Below, in pieces: positions 43,301 through 51,360 of a stretch of DNA of 64,000 nt. The position numbers and the translations under genes were made by a program. The notes under the pieces are model-generated. The model searched no databases. It saw only the letters and a list, made by a program, of their open reading frames with translations, and had not been told where the DNA came from. Position 1 is the first letter of the stretch; every line of letters starts with the position of its first letter. The DNA lies in assembly GCF_004134775.1 (NCBI RefSeq), contig NZ_SDOZ01000002.1, positions 1,214,005 to 1,278,004 of the forward strand, in the 5' to 3' direction. Origin of the DNA: Candidatus Borkfalkia ceftriaxoniphila (lineage in GTDB: Bacteria > Bacillota > Clostridia > Christensenellales > Borkfalkiaceae).

Positions 43301-43604
43301 AATGAATACCGACGATTTTCGTGCGGCATTGAAAGAAGGAAAGACGCTCGTCGCCGATTTTTGGGCGGCGTGGTGCGGCCCGTGCCGTATGCTCGGCCCC
43401 GTTCTGGACGCGTTGAGCGAAGATTACGGCGAAAAAGCGGACTTTGTCAAGGTGAACGTGGACGACAATCCCGACATTGCCGAAGAGTACGGCATCATGA
43501 GCATCCCCTGCGTAATGGTGTTCAAAAACGGCGAACTTTCGGGCAAAAACGTGGGCTTTGTTCCCAAGGAAACCATGCGCGAATTCATCGATAAAAATAT
43601 CTGA
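43290..43604 (+). CDS. trxA: Thioredoxin
   Basis: A 104-residue thioredoxin with active site WCGPC and the cis-Pro region SIPCVMVF; the extra cysteine after the cis-proline is less common. AGGAGG precedes the ATG within the rseC-like gene. Coupled translation with a Cys-rich membrane protein suggests a redox partnership, which is inference. Confidence 0.95.
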   Translation: MVREMNTDDFRAALKEGKTLVADFWAAWCGPCRMLGPVLDALSEDYGEKADFVKVNVDDNPDIAEEYGIMSIPCVMVFKNGELSGKNVGFVPKETMREFIDKNI

Positions 43605-43611
43605 ACCGCGC

Positions 43612-43648
43612 AAGGCGGCGCCGAAATTTTTCGGCGCCGCCTTTTTCT
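43612..43648 (+). terminator. Terminator of the dprA-trxA operon
   Basis: About 15-base perfect G+C stem (AAGGCGGCGCCGAAA / TTTCGGCGCCGCC) followed by TTTTTCTT. Confidence 0.95.
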
Positions 43649-43690
43649 TGACGGGCGGAAAGAAAATGAAAGGCAGGGCGCTCAAATCGA

Positions 43691-43719
43691 TTGAAAAAAA
43701 GCGAAAACTGTGCTATGAT
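43691..43719 (+). promoter_or_regulatory. glyA promoter
   Basis: TTGAAA (43691-43696), 17-base spacer, TATGAT (43714-43719). Confidence 0.75.
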
Positions 43720-43753
43720 AAAACCGAATAAAAATACGCACGGAGAAAATACC

Positions 43754-45004
43754 ATGATTGATTTAACGACCATTCGAAATGCCGACGCCGAAGTGTATGA
43801 GGCGATGAAACAGGAACTCGACCGCCAGAGGAACAATATCGAGTTGATCGCGAGCGAAAATTTCGTTTCCCCCGCGGTGATGGCGGCGGCGGGCAGCCAC
43901 CTGACCAATAAATATGCCGAAGGTCTGCCCGGCAAGCGCTATTATGGCGGCTGTCAGTACGTGGACGTCGTGGAAGACCTGGCGCGCGAGCGCGTCAAGC
44001 AGTTGTTCGGCTGCGATCATGCCAACGTCCAGCCGCACAGCGGCGCAAACGCCAATACATGCGTGTATTTTGCCATGTTGCAGCCGGGCGATACCATTCT
44101 GGGCATGAATCTTTCGCACGGCGGACACCTCACGCACGGCAGTCCCGTCAATATTTCGGGAAAATATTTCAAGATCGTCCCTTACGGCGTTTCCAAAGAG
44201 AGCGAAACCATTGATTACGACGAGTTGGAACGCCTTGCCGCGGAAAACCAACCGAAAATGATCGTCGCGGGCGCGAGCGCGTATCCGCGCATCATCGACT
44301 TTCCGCGCCTCCGCGAGATCGCGGATAAAGTCGGCGCGTATCTGATGGTGGATATCGCCCATATCGCGGGACTCGTGGCGGCGGGATTGCATCCTTCGCC
44401 CGTGCCGTACGCCGATTTCGTCACCACAACCACGCATAAAACGCTGCGCGGGCCGCGCGGCGGCGTCATCATGTGCAAAGAACAGTACGCCAAAGCCATC
44501 GACAAAGCGGTGTTCCCCGGAATGCAGGGCGGGCCTTTGATGCACGTCATCGCGGCGAAAGCGGTCGCCTTCAAAGAGGCGCTCTCGCCCGAATTCAAAG
44601 AGTATCAGCGTCAGGTCGTCAAAAACGCCGCCGCCATGGCGGACGAATTCACGAAATGCGGCGTGCGCCTCGTTTCGGGCGGCACGGACAACCATCTGAT
44701 GCTCGTGGATCTACGCGATAAAAATATGACGGGCAAAGAACTGGAAAAAATGCTCGACGAGGTGAATATCACCGTCAATAAAAATACGATCCCCTTTGAG
44801 GAAACCAGCCCGTTCGTGACCAGTGGTATCCGTCTGGGCACGCCTTCGATCACTTCCCGCGGCTTTACCGAGGAAGATGCGCGCACGATCGCCCGCCTGA
44901 TCACGAAGATCATCGACGAGCGCGAGGCGGCGTTCGAAACCGTCCGCGCCGAAGTGAAAAGACTTTGCGACAAGCATCCCTTGTATCAGGACGATATTCT
45001 GTAA
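43754..45004 (+). CDS. glyA: Serine hydroxymethyltransferase
   Basis: PLP enzyme interconverting serine and glycine with one-carbon transfer to tetrahydrofolate. 416 residues. ATG at 43754 has GGAG 9 bases upstream; the longer frame to 43691 includes the promoter. [11 protein letters not shown], the PLP lysine in [14 protein letters not shown] and GIRLGTPS are intact. Confidence 0.98.
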   Translation: MIDLTTIRNADAEVYEAMKQELDRQRNNIELIASENFVSPAVMAAAGSHLTNKYAEGLPGKRYYGGCQYVDVVEDLARERVKQLFGCDHANVQPHSGANANTCVYFAMLQPGDTILGMNLSHGGHLTHGSPVNISGKYFKIVPYGVSKESETIDYDELERLAAENQPKMIVAGASAYPRIIDFPRLREIADKVGAYLMVDIAHIAGLVAAGLHPSPVPYADFVTTTTHKTLRGPRGGVIMCKEQYAKAIDKAVFPGMQGGPLMHVIAAKAVAFKEALSPEFKEYQRQVVKNAAAMADEFTKCGVRLVSGGTDNHLMLVDLRDKNMTGKELEKMLDEVNITVNKNTIPFEETSPFVTSGIRLGTPSITSRGFTEEDARTIARLITKIIDEREAAFETVRAEVKRLCDKHPLYQDDIL

Positions 45005-45005
45005 T

Positions 45006-45284
45006 TTACGCGTCGCTGCCGTCGAACATTTCCATTGCGAGCCGAAATCCCGTAAAAAAACCGTCACGATAAAATTCGAATACGCTTCGGGCGTGCGTCT
45101 GCATTTCGGCGTCGCCGAATTCGGAAAACAGTTTTTTCAATTCCGCATTGTCTTCAAGTTTTTCAAGAAGAATTTTTTCTTTTTCGATCAGGATCTGCGC
45201 AAGGCGTTTATATTCTTGGCTCAAAGGAACTTTTTCGCCGTTGCATTTGTTTTGAAAATAAATTTGTTCGAATATGTTTTGCAT
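45006..45284 (-). CDS. DUF6809-like small protein
   Basis: A 92-residue, mostly helical charged protein. The closing FYRDGFFTGFRLAMEMF resembles the last helix of DUF6809 proteins and the duplicated blocks in the protein at 14509. Convergent with glyA, the stops two bases apart. Own promoter upstream. AT-rich compared with glyA. Function unknown; the family is frequent beside XRE regulators in Clostridia. Confidence 0.6.
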   Translation of the reverse strand: MQNIFEQIYFQNKCNGEKVPLSQEYKRLAQILIEKEKILLEKLEDNAELKKLFSEFGDAEMQTHARSVFEFYRDGFFTGFRLAMEMFDGSDA

Positions 45285-45316
45285 TTGTTGCCTGCCAAAA
45301 GTATTTATTTGATACT

Positions 45317-45345
45317 ATTATAACTCATAAAAATAATTTTTTCAG
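45317..45345 (-). promoter_or_regulatory. Promoter of the DUF6809-like gene
   Basis: CTGAAA (45345-45340), 17-base spacer, TATAAT (45322-45317). Confidence 0.55.
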
Positions 45346-45391
45346 TATAATTACCAAGTGTTTATTTGTATAGAAAAAGTAAGGTTAATTG

Positions 45392-45420
45392 TTGACAAAA
45401 TCCAAAGTTCGTATTATAAT
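45392..45420 (+). promoter_or_regulatory. ribU promoter
   Basis: TTGACA (45392-45397), 17-base spacer, TATAAT (45415-45420), full consensus, starting the riboswitch transcript. Confidence 0.9.
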
Positions 45421-45439
45421 AGCGACAATCAAATAAATT

Positions 45440-45550
45440 CTTTGGGGCGGGGTGAAATTCCCCACCGGCAGTAAAGTCTGCGAAAGGGCAGTTTTGTCCT
45501 CCGAACGGGTGCGATTCCCGTACCGACGGTATAGTCCGGATGAAAAAAGA
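45440..45550 (+). ncRNA. FMN riboswitch (RFN element)
   Basis: Conserved RFN landmarks appear in order: GGGGCGGGGTGAAATTCCCCACCGG-type opening (45444-45468), GCAGT, a variable arm, CGATTCCCGTACCGACGG and AGTCCGGATG (45534-45543). It precedes an intrinsic terminator and the riboflavin transporter ribU, so FMN binding would stop transcription. The 384-base stretch between 45285 and 45668 is fully explained by the two promoters, this aptamer and its terminator. Confidence 0.96.
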
Positions 45551-45602
45551 ATTGTTTTAAATGTTCGGCGTACGTATTCTCTGCGCGGAAACTTTAAAAT
45601 GC

Positions 45603-45630
45603 AGCCCCGTTTTCGAACGGGGCTTTCTTT
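45603..45630 (+). terminator. Riboswitch-controlled terminator
   Basis: Nine-base stem AGCCCCGTT/AACGGGGCT with TTCG loop and TTCTTT tract, 50 bases after the aptamer and 38 before the ribU start. Confidence 0.9.
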
Positions 45631-45668
45631 CACCCCTTGGAAAATATATTTTTCGAGGTATTTTTATT

Positions 45669-46271
45669 ATGCAGGAAGAACACCTTCACGCGGCCGCGCC
45701 CGTCGAAGAGCCCCCCGCGCGCAAAGAAAAGTTTTTCAGCGCCCGCCGCATCGCGAAGATCGCGCTTTTGTCCGCGCTCGCCTATGTCGTCACCTTTTTG
45801 GAATTCCCGATTTTTCCCGCGGCTCCCTTTCTGAAGTTGGATTTTTCCGCCGTCTTTGTCCTTTTGGGCGGATTTATGTACGGGCCCGTCACCGCCGTCG
45901 TCATCAGCGGCGTCAAGGAACTTTTGTCCCTTCTCGATACGCAGACCGCGGGCGTGGGGGAACTTGCGAACTTTCTTCTCACCTTTTCCTTCATCATCGT
46001 GCCTACGTTCGTCTATCGTTACAAAAAGGGCATCAAGACCGTTTGCATAACGCTCGCCGTCGGCTGCGTCCTTTTAAACGCCGCGGGGCTCGTCGTAAAC
46101 CGCTATATCAATTTTCCGTTGTACGCGCAGTTTCTCAGCATGACCGCCGCCGAGGCTTTTGCGGTGCTTTGGTGGTATATCGTGCTTTTCAATCTCGTCA
46201 AGGGAATTGCCGTATCTCTCGTGACCGTCCTTCTGTATAAGAGAATTTCTCGGCTATTCAATAGATTTTAA
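45669..46271 (+). CDS. ribU: Riboflavin ECF transporter substrate-binding protein RibU
   Basis: S-component of an energy-coupling factor transporter for riboflavin, 200 residues, about six membrane helices. ATG at 45669 with GAGGT 10 bases upstream; the longer frame runs back into the riboswitch. KIALLSALAYVVTFLEFPIFPAAPFLKLDFSAV-type N-terminus is the family pattern. The FMN riboswitch directly upstream supports the substrate. ECF module genes are elsewhere. Confidence 0.95.
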   Translation: MQEEHLHAAAPVEEPPARKEKFFSARRIAKIALLSALAYVVTFLEFPIFPAAPFLKLDFSAVFVLLGGFMYGPVTAVVISGVKELLSLLDTQTAGVGELANFLLTFSFIIVPTFVYRYKKGIKTVCITLAVGCVLLNAAGLVVNRYINFPLYAQFLSMTAAEAFAVLWWYIVLFNLVKGIAVSLVTVLLYKRISRLFNRF

Positions 46272-46300
46272 TTGCAAAAGCGCGCGAAATGTACTATACT
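46272..46300 (+). promoter_or_regulatory. tsaE promoter
   Basis: TTGCAA (46272-46277), 17-base spacer, TATACT (46295-46300). The -10 ends 6 bases before the ATG at 46307, predicting a leaderless transcript; TTGCAA starts right after the ribU stop. Confidence 0.65.
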
Positions 46301-46306
46301 GTTGAT

Positions 46307-46702
46307 ATGGTTACCGACAGCGAAGAACAAACGATTGAATTTGCCGCGCAGTACGCCCGCACCCTCAAAAAGGGCGACGTGGTGCTTCTGGGCGGCGAAA
46401 TGGGCGCGGGCAAAACGGTTTTCGTCAAGGGAGTCGCTAAGGCTTTCGGGATCGAGGACGAGATCGTCAGCCCCACCTACGCGTACATGAACGACTATCA
46501 GGGGAAATTGTACCATTACGACTGTTACCGCCTGCAAAACGGCGGCCAGGCGGAGGCGTTGGGCTTGACCGATTATTTTTATGCGGACGGCGTATGCCTC
46601 ATCGAATGGGCGGAAAATATCGAGAGTGTTCTTCCCCCGCACTGCAAAAAGGTGACGATTCGGAAAACAGAGGAAAACAGACGGGAAATCACGGTAGAAT
46701 GA
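46307..46702 (+). CDS. tsaE: tRNA t6A synthesis ATPase TsaE, predicted leaderless
   Basis: ATPase of the threonylcarbamoyladenosine (t6A37) complex, 131 residues from ATG 46307. An ATG six codons earlier (46289) lies in the promoter and has no SD. Walker A GGEMGAGKTVFVKG, then SPTYAYMNDYQG and HYDCYRL with the family's conserved Thr/Asp. Overlaps tsaB by ATGA. Confidence 0.95.
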   Translation: MVTDSEEQTIEFAAQYARTLKKGDVVLLGGEMGAGKTVFVKGVAKAFGIEDEIVSPTYAYMNDYQGKLYHYDCYRLQNGGQAEALGLTDYFYADGVCLIEWAENIESVLPPHCKKVTIRKTEENRREITVE

Positions 46703-47301
46703 ATTATCTTGCAATCGATACGAGTTCCAAATATTTAACGGTGATCGCGTGCAGAGAGGGGACGGAAAGCGTTGTTTTCGCGTCCGATTGCGCTTTGCAG
46801 CATTCCGTGCGCTTGATGGACGCAATCGAAAACGCAATGGCTCAGGCGAACCTCGGCGTTTCCGATTGCGATTTTTTCTGCGCGGTCACGGGGCCCGGTT
46901 CTTTTACGGGCATCCGCATCGGCGTGTCCGCCGTCAAGGGGTTCTGTTTGGGGACAAGCGCTCCCGCCATGGGGGTAACCTCTTTCGAGGTGCTGGCATA
47001 TAATACGGAGAAAGCGTGTCTTGCGGTCATAGACGCCGCCCGCGGCAACTATTACGTATGCGGGTTTGACCCGAATAAGCAGATCGATATCGCGCCCCGC
47101 TATGTTTCCGAAGCGGAACTTTTGCCGCTCATGCGGGGAAGGGTGGCCGTTTCCGCGGACGAGTTGCCGTTCGCATATACGAAAGCGGACGTTGCGGCAG
47201 GGTTGTCCCGTGCGGTGCGGGCGCGCGTTCTGAAAAAAGATATGGGTGAGATCGCCGCTTTTTATCTGAAAAAAAGTCAGGCGGAAGAGGAGAAAAAATG
47301 A
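46699..47301 (+). CDS. tsaB: t6A synthesis protein TsaB
   Basis: Scaffold/partner of TsaD in t6A37 synthesis, ASKHA fold, 200 residues. Start ATG at 46699 overlaps tsaE. LAIDTSSKYLTV opens the domain; VTGPGSFTGIRIGVSAVKG is the diagnostic motif. tsaD is not in the window. Followed by rimI with another ATGA overlap. Confidence 0.96.
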   Translation: MNYLAIDTSSKYLTVIACREGTESVVFASDCALQHSVRLMDAIENAMAQANLGVSDCDFFCAVTGPGSFTGIRIGVSAVKGFCLGTSAPAMGVTSFEVLAYNTEKACLAVIDAARGNYYVCGFDPNKQIDIAPRYVSEAELLPLMRGRVAVSADELPFAYTKADVAAGLSRAVRARVLKKDMGEIAAFYLKKSQAEEEKK

Positions 47302-47732
47302 TTTTCAGGGAGTGGAAATACGAGGACATCGCCGCCATCTCCGAACTGGAAAAGGCGTGTTTTCGCGATCCGTGGAGTTTTCAGATGCTTGCCGATTCGT
47401 TTATGGGCGGCCGTTTCCGCACGATCTTGTGCGAAGAAGACGGAAAGATCGTCGGTTACGGCGGCGCGATCGTCGGCCTTGACGAGGCGGATATCGCCAA
47501 CATTGCCGTAGACGAGGCGCATCGCGGCAAAAAGATCGGCAGAAAACTTGTCCGCAAACTGGAAGAGAATTTGCAAAAAGAGGGCATGAAGCGCGTCTTT
47601 CTGGAAGTGCGCGTTTCCAACAGCGCGGCGCTCGCCCTGTATTTGAAATGCGGTTTCTGCGGAAAATTCGTCCGCCCGCGCTACTACGGCGACGGCGAGG
47701 ACGCCGTCATCATGGCCAAAGATCTGACGTAA
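47298..47732 (+). CDS. rimI: Ribosomal protein alanine acetyltransferase RimI
   Basis: GNAT enzyme that acetylates the N-terminus of S18 in E. coli, 144 residues. Motifs include CFRDPWSFQML, IANIAVDEAHRGKKIGRKLV (acetyl-CoA binding) and LEVRVSNSAALALYLKCGF. tsaE-tsaB-rimI is the standard bacterial order; true substrate here is by homology. Confidence 0.93.
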   Translation: MIFREWKYEDIAAISELEKACFRDPWSFQMLADSFMGGRFRTILCEEDGKIVGYGGAIVGLDEADIANIAVDEAHRGKKIGRKLVRKLEENLQKEGMKRVFLEVRVSNSAALALYLKCGFCGKFVRPRYYGDGEDAVIMAKDLT

Positions 47733-47750
47733 AAATAAGGAGGTAAAAAC

Positions 47751-48458
47751 TTGTCCGAAAGCGAAGTTTCGCTGATTCAGGAGGGCGCGGGCGAAGATCT
47801 CGTGCTGCTGCACGGGTATCTCTCGTGCAAAGAAAGTTTTTACTGGCAGATAAAATATTTTTCAAAGTACTTCCGCGTCACCGCCTTCGACTTCTGGGGA
47901 TTCGGCAAGAGCCCGCCCCTCACGGAGCCGTGGTCGGTGGACGATTACGCGGCGCATACGCTCGCGCTTTTAGACGAACTGCATATCGGCCGCGCGCATC
48001 TTCTGACGCATTCGTTCGGCGGCAGGGTGGGGCTGAAACTTCTCGCCGCGCACGGCGAACGCTTTTTGAAAGCCGTGTTTACGGGCTGCGCGGGCATTCC
48101 GCCCAAGCGCGGGATCTCGTACCGCGCAAAGGTTTTTTCCTACCGCGCCGTGCGCAAGATCGCGCCCCGCTACGCCGAAAAACATTTCGGTTCGGCGGAA
48201 TACAGAACGCTTTCTCCCGTCATGCGGGAAAGTTATAAAAAGATCGTCAACGAAGATCTGACGCCCTGTCTGAAAGACGTTCGCAATCCCGTTCTGTTCG
48301 TATTCGGGCAGCAAGATACCGCCACGCCCCTCTATATGGGCAAAATTCTGAGCGAAGGCGTACGGGACGGCGCGCTCGTCACGATGCGCGGCACGCATTT
48401 TTGTTTCAGCGAAGATCCCGATTCATTCAACAGGATCGCGGGGGAGTTTTTGCGCTGA
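47751..48458 (+). CDS. Alpha/beta hydrolase
   Basis: A 235-residue hydrolase. It starts with TTG at 47751, supported by a strong AGGAGG 8 bases upstream and the absence of an in-frame ATG before the conserved strands. Oxyanion loop HGYLSCKESF, nucleophile elbow THSFGGRVG, Asp in FGQQDTATP and catalytic His in GTHFCFSE are present. Substrate unknown. Followed by the murF-like gene. Confidence 0.9.
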   Translation: MSESEVSLIQEGAGEDLVLLHGYLSCKESFYWQIKYFSKYFRVTAFDFWGFGKSPPLTEPWSVDDYAAHTLALLDELHIGRAHLLTHSFGGRVGLKLLAAHGERFLKAVFTGCAGIPPKRGISYRAKVFSYRAVRKIAPRYAEKHFGSAEYRTLSPVMRESYKKIVNEDLTPCLKDVRNPVLFVFGQQDTATPLYMGKILSEGVRDGALVTMRGTHFCFSEDPDSFNRIAGEFLR

Positions 48459-48486
48459 AACTTCATTTTTTGCAGGAAGGTGACTT

Positions 48487-50103
48487 ATGTTTTCATTACC
48501 GAATATCGCGGAATATTTTCTCATATCCCTCGCCATGGCGGCGCTGTGCTGTCTGTGCACGTTCAAGTTGTTGGGCGGATTGCAGCAGTTGGGATACGAC
48601 GGGAAAAAATACGCCGGATGGCTGACGAAAAAGGGGAATATGGCATGGTCGCGCCTGGCGCTTCTCGGCTTTCTCGCCGCGCTCTCCTCGGCGGTGCTCG
48701 CGGTCTGTTTTGCCTTTACGGGCAAGGCGGCGGCTTACATATCTCTCGTTCCCTTCCCGCTCTTTTTCGGACTGTATTTCTATGCCGATAAGCGCGCTCT
48801 GAAAGTGCCGCTCGTTCCCACGAACCGCGTCAAGCACATTTATCTTGCCGAATACGTTCTCTTTTTGCTCGCAGGCGCGGCGATCGTTCTGGCGGTCAAC
48901 GCCGCGGCGCACTATTCGGGCATCGGGATCGTGCGGGATCTCCGCTACGTGCCTCTCGCGCTGTTGCCCGTTCTTTTGCCGCTGTTGGTAAGAGCGGCAA
49001 ACTTTTTCGACAGTCTGTACGAAAATCCCAAGAACGCGCGCTACGTCGCGAAAGCCAAACAAAAACTTGCGGAAAGCAAAGCCGTCCGCATCGGTATCAC
49101 GGGGAGTTTCGCCAAGACGAGCGTGAAAAACATTCTCGCCGCCATGCTATCCGAAAAGCATACGGTGCTCGCCACGCCCGCCTCGTACAATACGCCGCTG
49201 GGCATAGCGAAATTCATCAACGGGACGGACCTCGACGGCTGCGAATATTTCATCGCCGAAATGGGCGCGCGGCACGTGGGAGATATCGAAGAGTTGTGCA
49301 AACTGGTCGAGCCCGACCACTGTATCCTCACGGGCATCTGCGGCCAGCATCTGGAAACTTTTTTATCCCTCGAAAACGTCAAGTGCGCCAAGGGCGAGAT
49401 CTTAACGGGCACCAAAGAGGGCGGATTTGCCGTATTCGGAGAGGATGAAAACGTGCGTTCGCTCGCCGAAAACTGCGAGGGGCTTGTCAAAGTGTTCGCG
49501 GGCGAAGGGGGCGAAGTGTGCGCAAAAAACGTGCGCACGAGCCCGGACGGCATCGATTTCGATTTAATGTTCGGAATATTGCGGGAAAAGGCGCACTGTA
49601 AACTGCTCGGCGCGCACAACGCGCGCAATATCGCGGCGGCGGCGGCCATGGCGTGGAAACTGGGCGCCACGCGGGAAGACATCGTCGCGGCGATCGGAAA
49701 ACTCGAATTCGTGCCGCACCGCCTGCAAAAACTGGACGGGGAGGGCGTGACCATTCTCGACGACAGTTACAATTCCAACATCGAGGGCGCGAAAGCCGCG
49801 ATAGACGTTTTGTGTGACTTCGGGGGGACGAAATTTGTCGTGACGCCGGGGCTCGTGGAAATGGGCATTCTGGAAGAATCGGCAAACGCCGCGCTGGGCG
49901 AAAAACTCGTCGCGGCGGACCGCGTTATCTTGGTCGGCGCAACGCTTGCGGGCGAACTGAAAAACGGGTATCTGAAAGCGGGCGGCGAAAAGGAAAAACT
50001 GACGCTCGTGCCCACGCTCGACAAAGCGAAAGAGATCCTCGCCGCCGAGTTGAAAACGGGGGATACGGTCTTGTTTTTAAACGATCTGCCCGATATATAT
50101 TGA
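48487..50103 (+). CDS. murF: Mur ligase (MurF-like) with membrane N-terminus
   Basis: A 538-residue protein. Residues 1-180 carry about five hydrophobic helices, then a MurF-type ligase: ATP loop GITGSFAKTSVKNIL, SYNTPLGIA, YFIAEMGARHVGDIE, ILTGICGQHLETF and the C-terminal VTILDDSYNSNIEGAKAAI, the MurF substrate-binding hallmark. MurF adds D-Ala-D-Ala to UDP-MurNAc-tripeptide, and ddl, which makes the dipeptide, follows. The usual GKT of the P-loop is AKT here. Membrane-fused MurF proteins occur in other Clostridia; whether this is the only MurF is unknown. Confidence 0.88.
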   Translation: MFSLPNIAEYFLISLAMAALCCLCTFKLLGGLQQLGYDGKKYAGWLTKKGNMAWSRLALLGFLAALSSAVLAVCFAFTGKAAAYISLVPFPLFFGLYFYADKRALKVPLVPTNRVKHIYLAEYVLFLLAGAAIVLAVNAAAHYSGIGIVRDLRYVPLALLPVLLPLLVRAANFFDSLYENPKNARYVAKAKQKLAESKAVRIGITGSFAKTSVKNILAAMLSEKHTVLATPASYNTPLGIAKFINGTDLDGCEYFIAEMGARHVGDIEELCKLVEPDHCILTGICGQHLETFLSLENVKCAKGEILTGTKEGGFAVFGEDENVRSLAENCEGLVKVFAGEGGEVCAKNVRTSPDGIDFDLMFGILREKAHCKLLGAHNARNIAAAAAMAWKLGATREDIVAAIGKLEFVPHRLQKLDGEGVTILDDSYNSNIEGAKAAIDVLCDFGGTKFVVTPGLVEMGILEESANAALGEKLVAADRVILVGATLAGELKNGYLKAGGEKEKLTLVPTLDKAKEILAAELKTGDTVLFLNDLPDIY

Positions 50104-50119
50104 AATTTCCAAACAAAAG

Positions 50120-50175
50120 AAACACCAAAGCGGAAAGGGCATAAAAATGCCAAAATAAAGCGGAGGTGTTTTTTT
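50120..50175 (+). terminator. Hairpin embedding the ddl ribosome site
   Basis: AAACACC (50120-50126) pairs with GGTGTTT (50165-50171) around an inner GGCAT-AAAA-ATGCC hairpin (50138-50151), followed by a T-run to 50175. The right arm contains part of the GGAGGTG Shine-Dalgarno of ddl, so folding could both terminate transcription and hide the ribosome site. Confidence 0.5.
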
Positions 50176-50176
50176 C

Positions 50177-51304
50177 ATGCGCAAAAACGTAATCGTCGTT
50201 TTCGGCGGAATGTCTTCGGAAAACGAAATTTCCGTTATCACGGGCACGATGGTATCCAACCTCGTGGACGAAGAAAAATACGGGGTGTATCCCGTCTATC
50301 TCAACACGGACGGCGAAATGTTCGCCGACAAGCGCCTCAGGGACGTTTCCTTTTATTCCGATCCCTCTTTCCGAAAAAAAGCGGGGCGGGCGCTGATTGC
50401 GGACGGCAAACTGTATCGGCGCAAGGGCAGCCGCCTCAAAGAGTTGTGCAAGGCCGACGTGATCCTGAACTGCTGTCACGGCCGCGGCGGCGAGGACGGC
50501 GCCGTCGCCGCAATTGCCGACCTCAACAAACTCGCCAACGCCTCGCCAGATCTTCTCGCCTCTTCTCTCTTTATGGATAAGGCTGCGACGAAACTCGCCG
50601 CCCGCGCGCTGGGCGTCAAATGCGCCGATTCCTTTAAGATCTGCAAGCGCGATTACGACAAGCGCGGCAAAATGGCGATCAAGTGCGTGGAAACGCGCCT
50701 GAAATATCCCGTCATCATCAAGCCGTCGCGGCAGGGCTCGTCCATCGGCATCATCGTGGCGCACGATAAAAACGAACTTGTAGGCGCGCTCGAAACCGCT
50801 TTTGCCTACGACGACATCGTGCTCGCGGAAAAATTTTTCGCCGAAAAGCGGGAGATCAACTGCGCCGCTTACCGCAAAGGGGGCGACGTGATCGTTTCCG
50901 AATGCGAGGAGCCCGCGCTCAAACGGGAGATTTTGACCTTTCAGGATAAATACATAGAGGGCGGCAAGGAGCGCACCGCGGCGTTTCCCGCCCGTATTTC
51001 CAAACGCGACGAAACGCTCATCAAGGGCTATACCAAACTTTTATATAAGCGGCTGGATCTGCGCGGCATCGTGCGCGCCGATTTTCTCATCAGCGGCGGC
51101 GAAGTGTATTTCAATGAAATGAACACCGTGCCCGGTTCGCTCGCGTATTATCTTTTCTGCGAGAAACTCGGCGATTTTAAAGAAGTTCTGACCGACGTTA
51201 TCGAGCAGGGGCTTGTTGAGCGCGCCGTCAAGGACGGGCAGAAAGTGGCGCTCTCGTGCGGCGTCATCAACAAAATGCCCGCCGCTCACGGCAAACGCTT
51301 GTAA
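50177..51304 (+). CDS. ddl: D-alanine--D-alanine ligase
   Basis: ATP-grasp enzyme making D-Ala-D-Ala for peptidoglycan. 375 residues. GGMSSENEISVITG opens the N domain (family SSExxVS), CHGRGGEDG, KPSRQGSSIGI and FNEMNTVPGSLAYY form the active site; the last is the usual EINTxPG with Met. GGAGG precedes the ATG. The residues that distinguish D-Ala- from D-Lac-adding enzymes cannot be settled by eye. Confidence 0.95.
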   Translation: MRKNVIVVFGGMSSENEISVITGTMVSNLVDEEKYGVYPVYLNTDGEMFADKRLRDVSFYSDPSFRKKAGRALIADGKLYRRKGSRLKELCKADVILNCCHGRGGEDGAVAAIADLNKLANASPDLLASSLFMDKAATKLAARALGVKCADSFKICKRDYDKRGKMAIKCVETRLKYPVIIKPSRQGSSIGIIVAHDKNELVGALETAFAYDDIVLAEKFFAEKREINCAAYRKGGDVIVSECEEPALKREILTFQDKYIEGGKERTAAFPARISKRDETLIKGYTKLLYKRLDLRGIVRADFLISGGEVYFNEMNTVPGSLAYYLFCEKLGDFKEVLTDVIEQGLVERAVKDGQKVALSCGVINKMPAAHGKRL

Positions 51305-51327
51305 TTTTTGCATAAATTTGATACAAT
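51299..51327 (+). promoter_or_regulatory. icd promoter
   Basis: TTGTAA (51299-51304, overlapping the ddl stop), 17-base spacer, TACAAT (51322-51327). Confidence 0.65.
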
Positions 51328-51360
51328 ACAGAAGAAAAACGAATCAAGAGGTGTACCGCA

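Noticed and set aside
51308..51327. TTGCAT as -35 for icd
   Set aside because: Only 8 bases from TACAAT; TTGTAA at 51299 gives the correct 17-base spacer.
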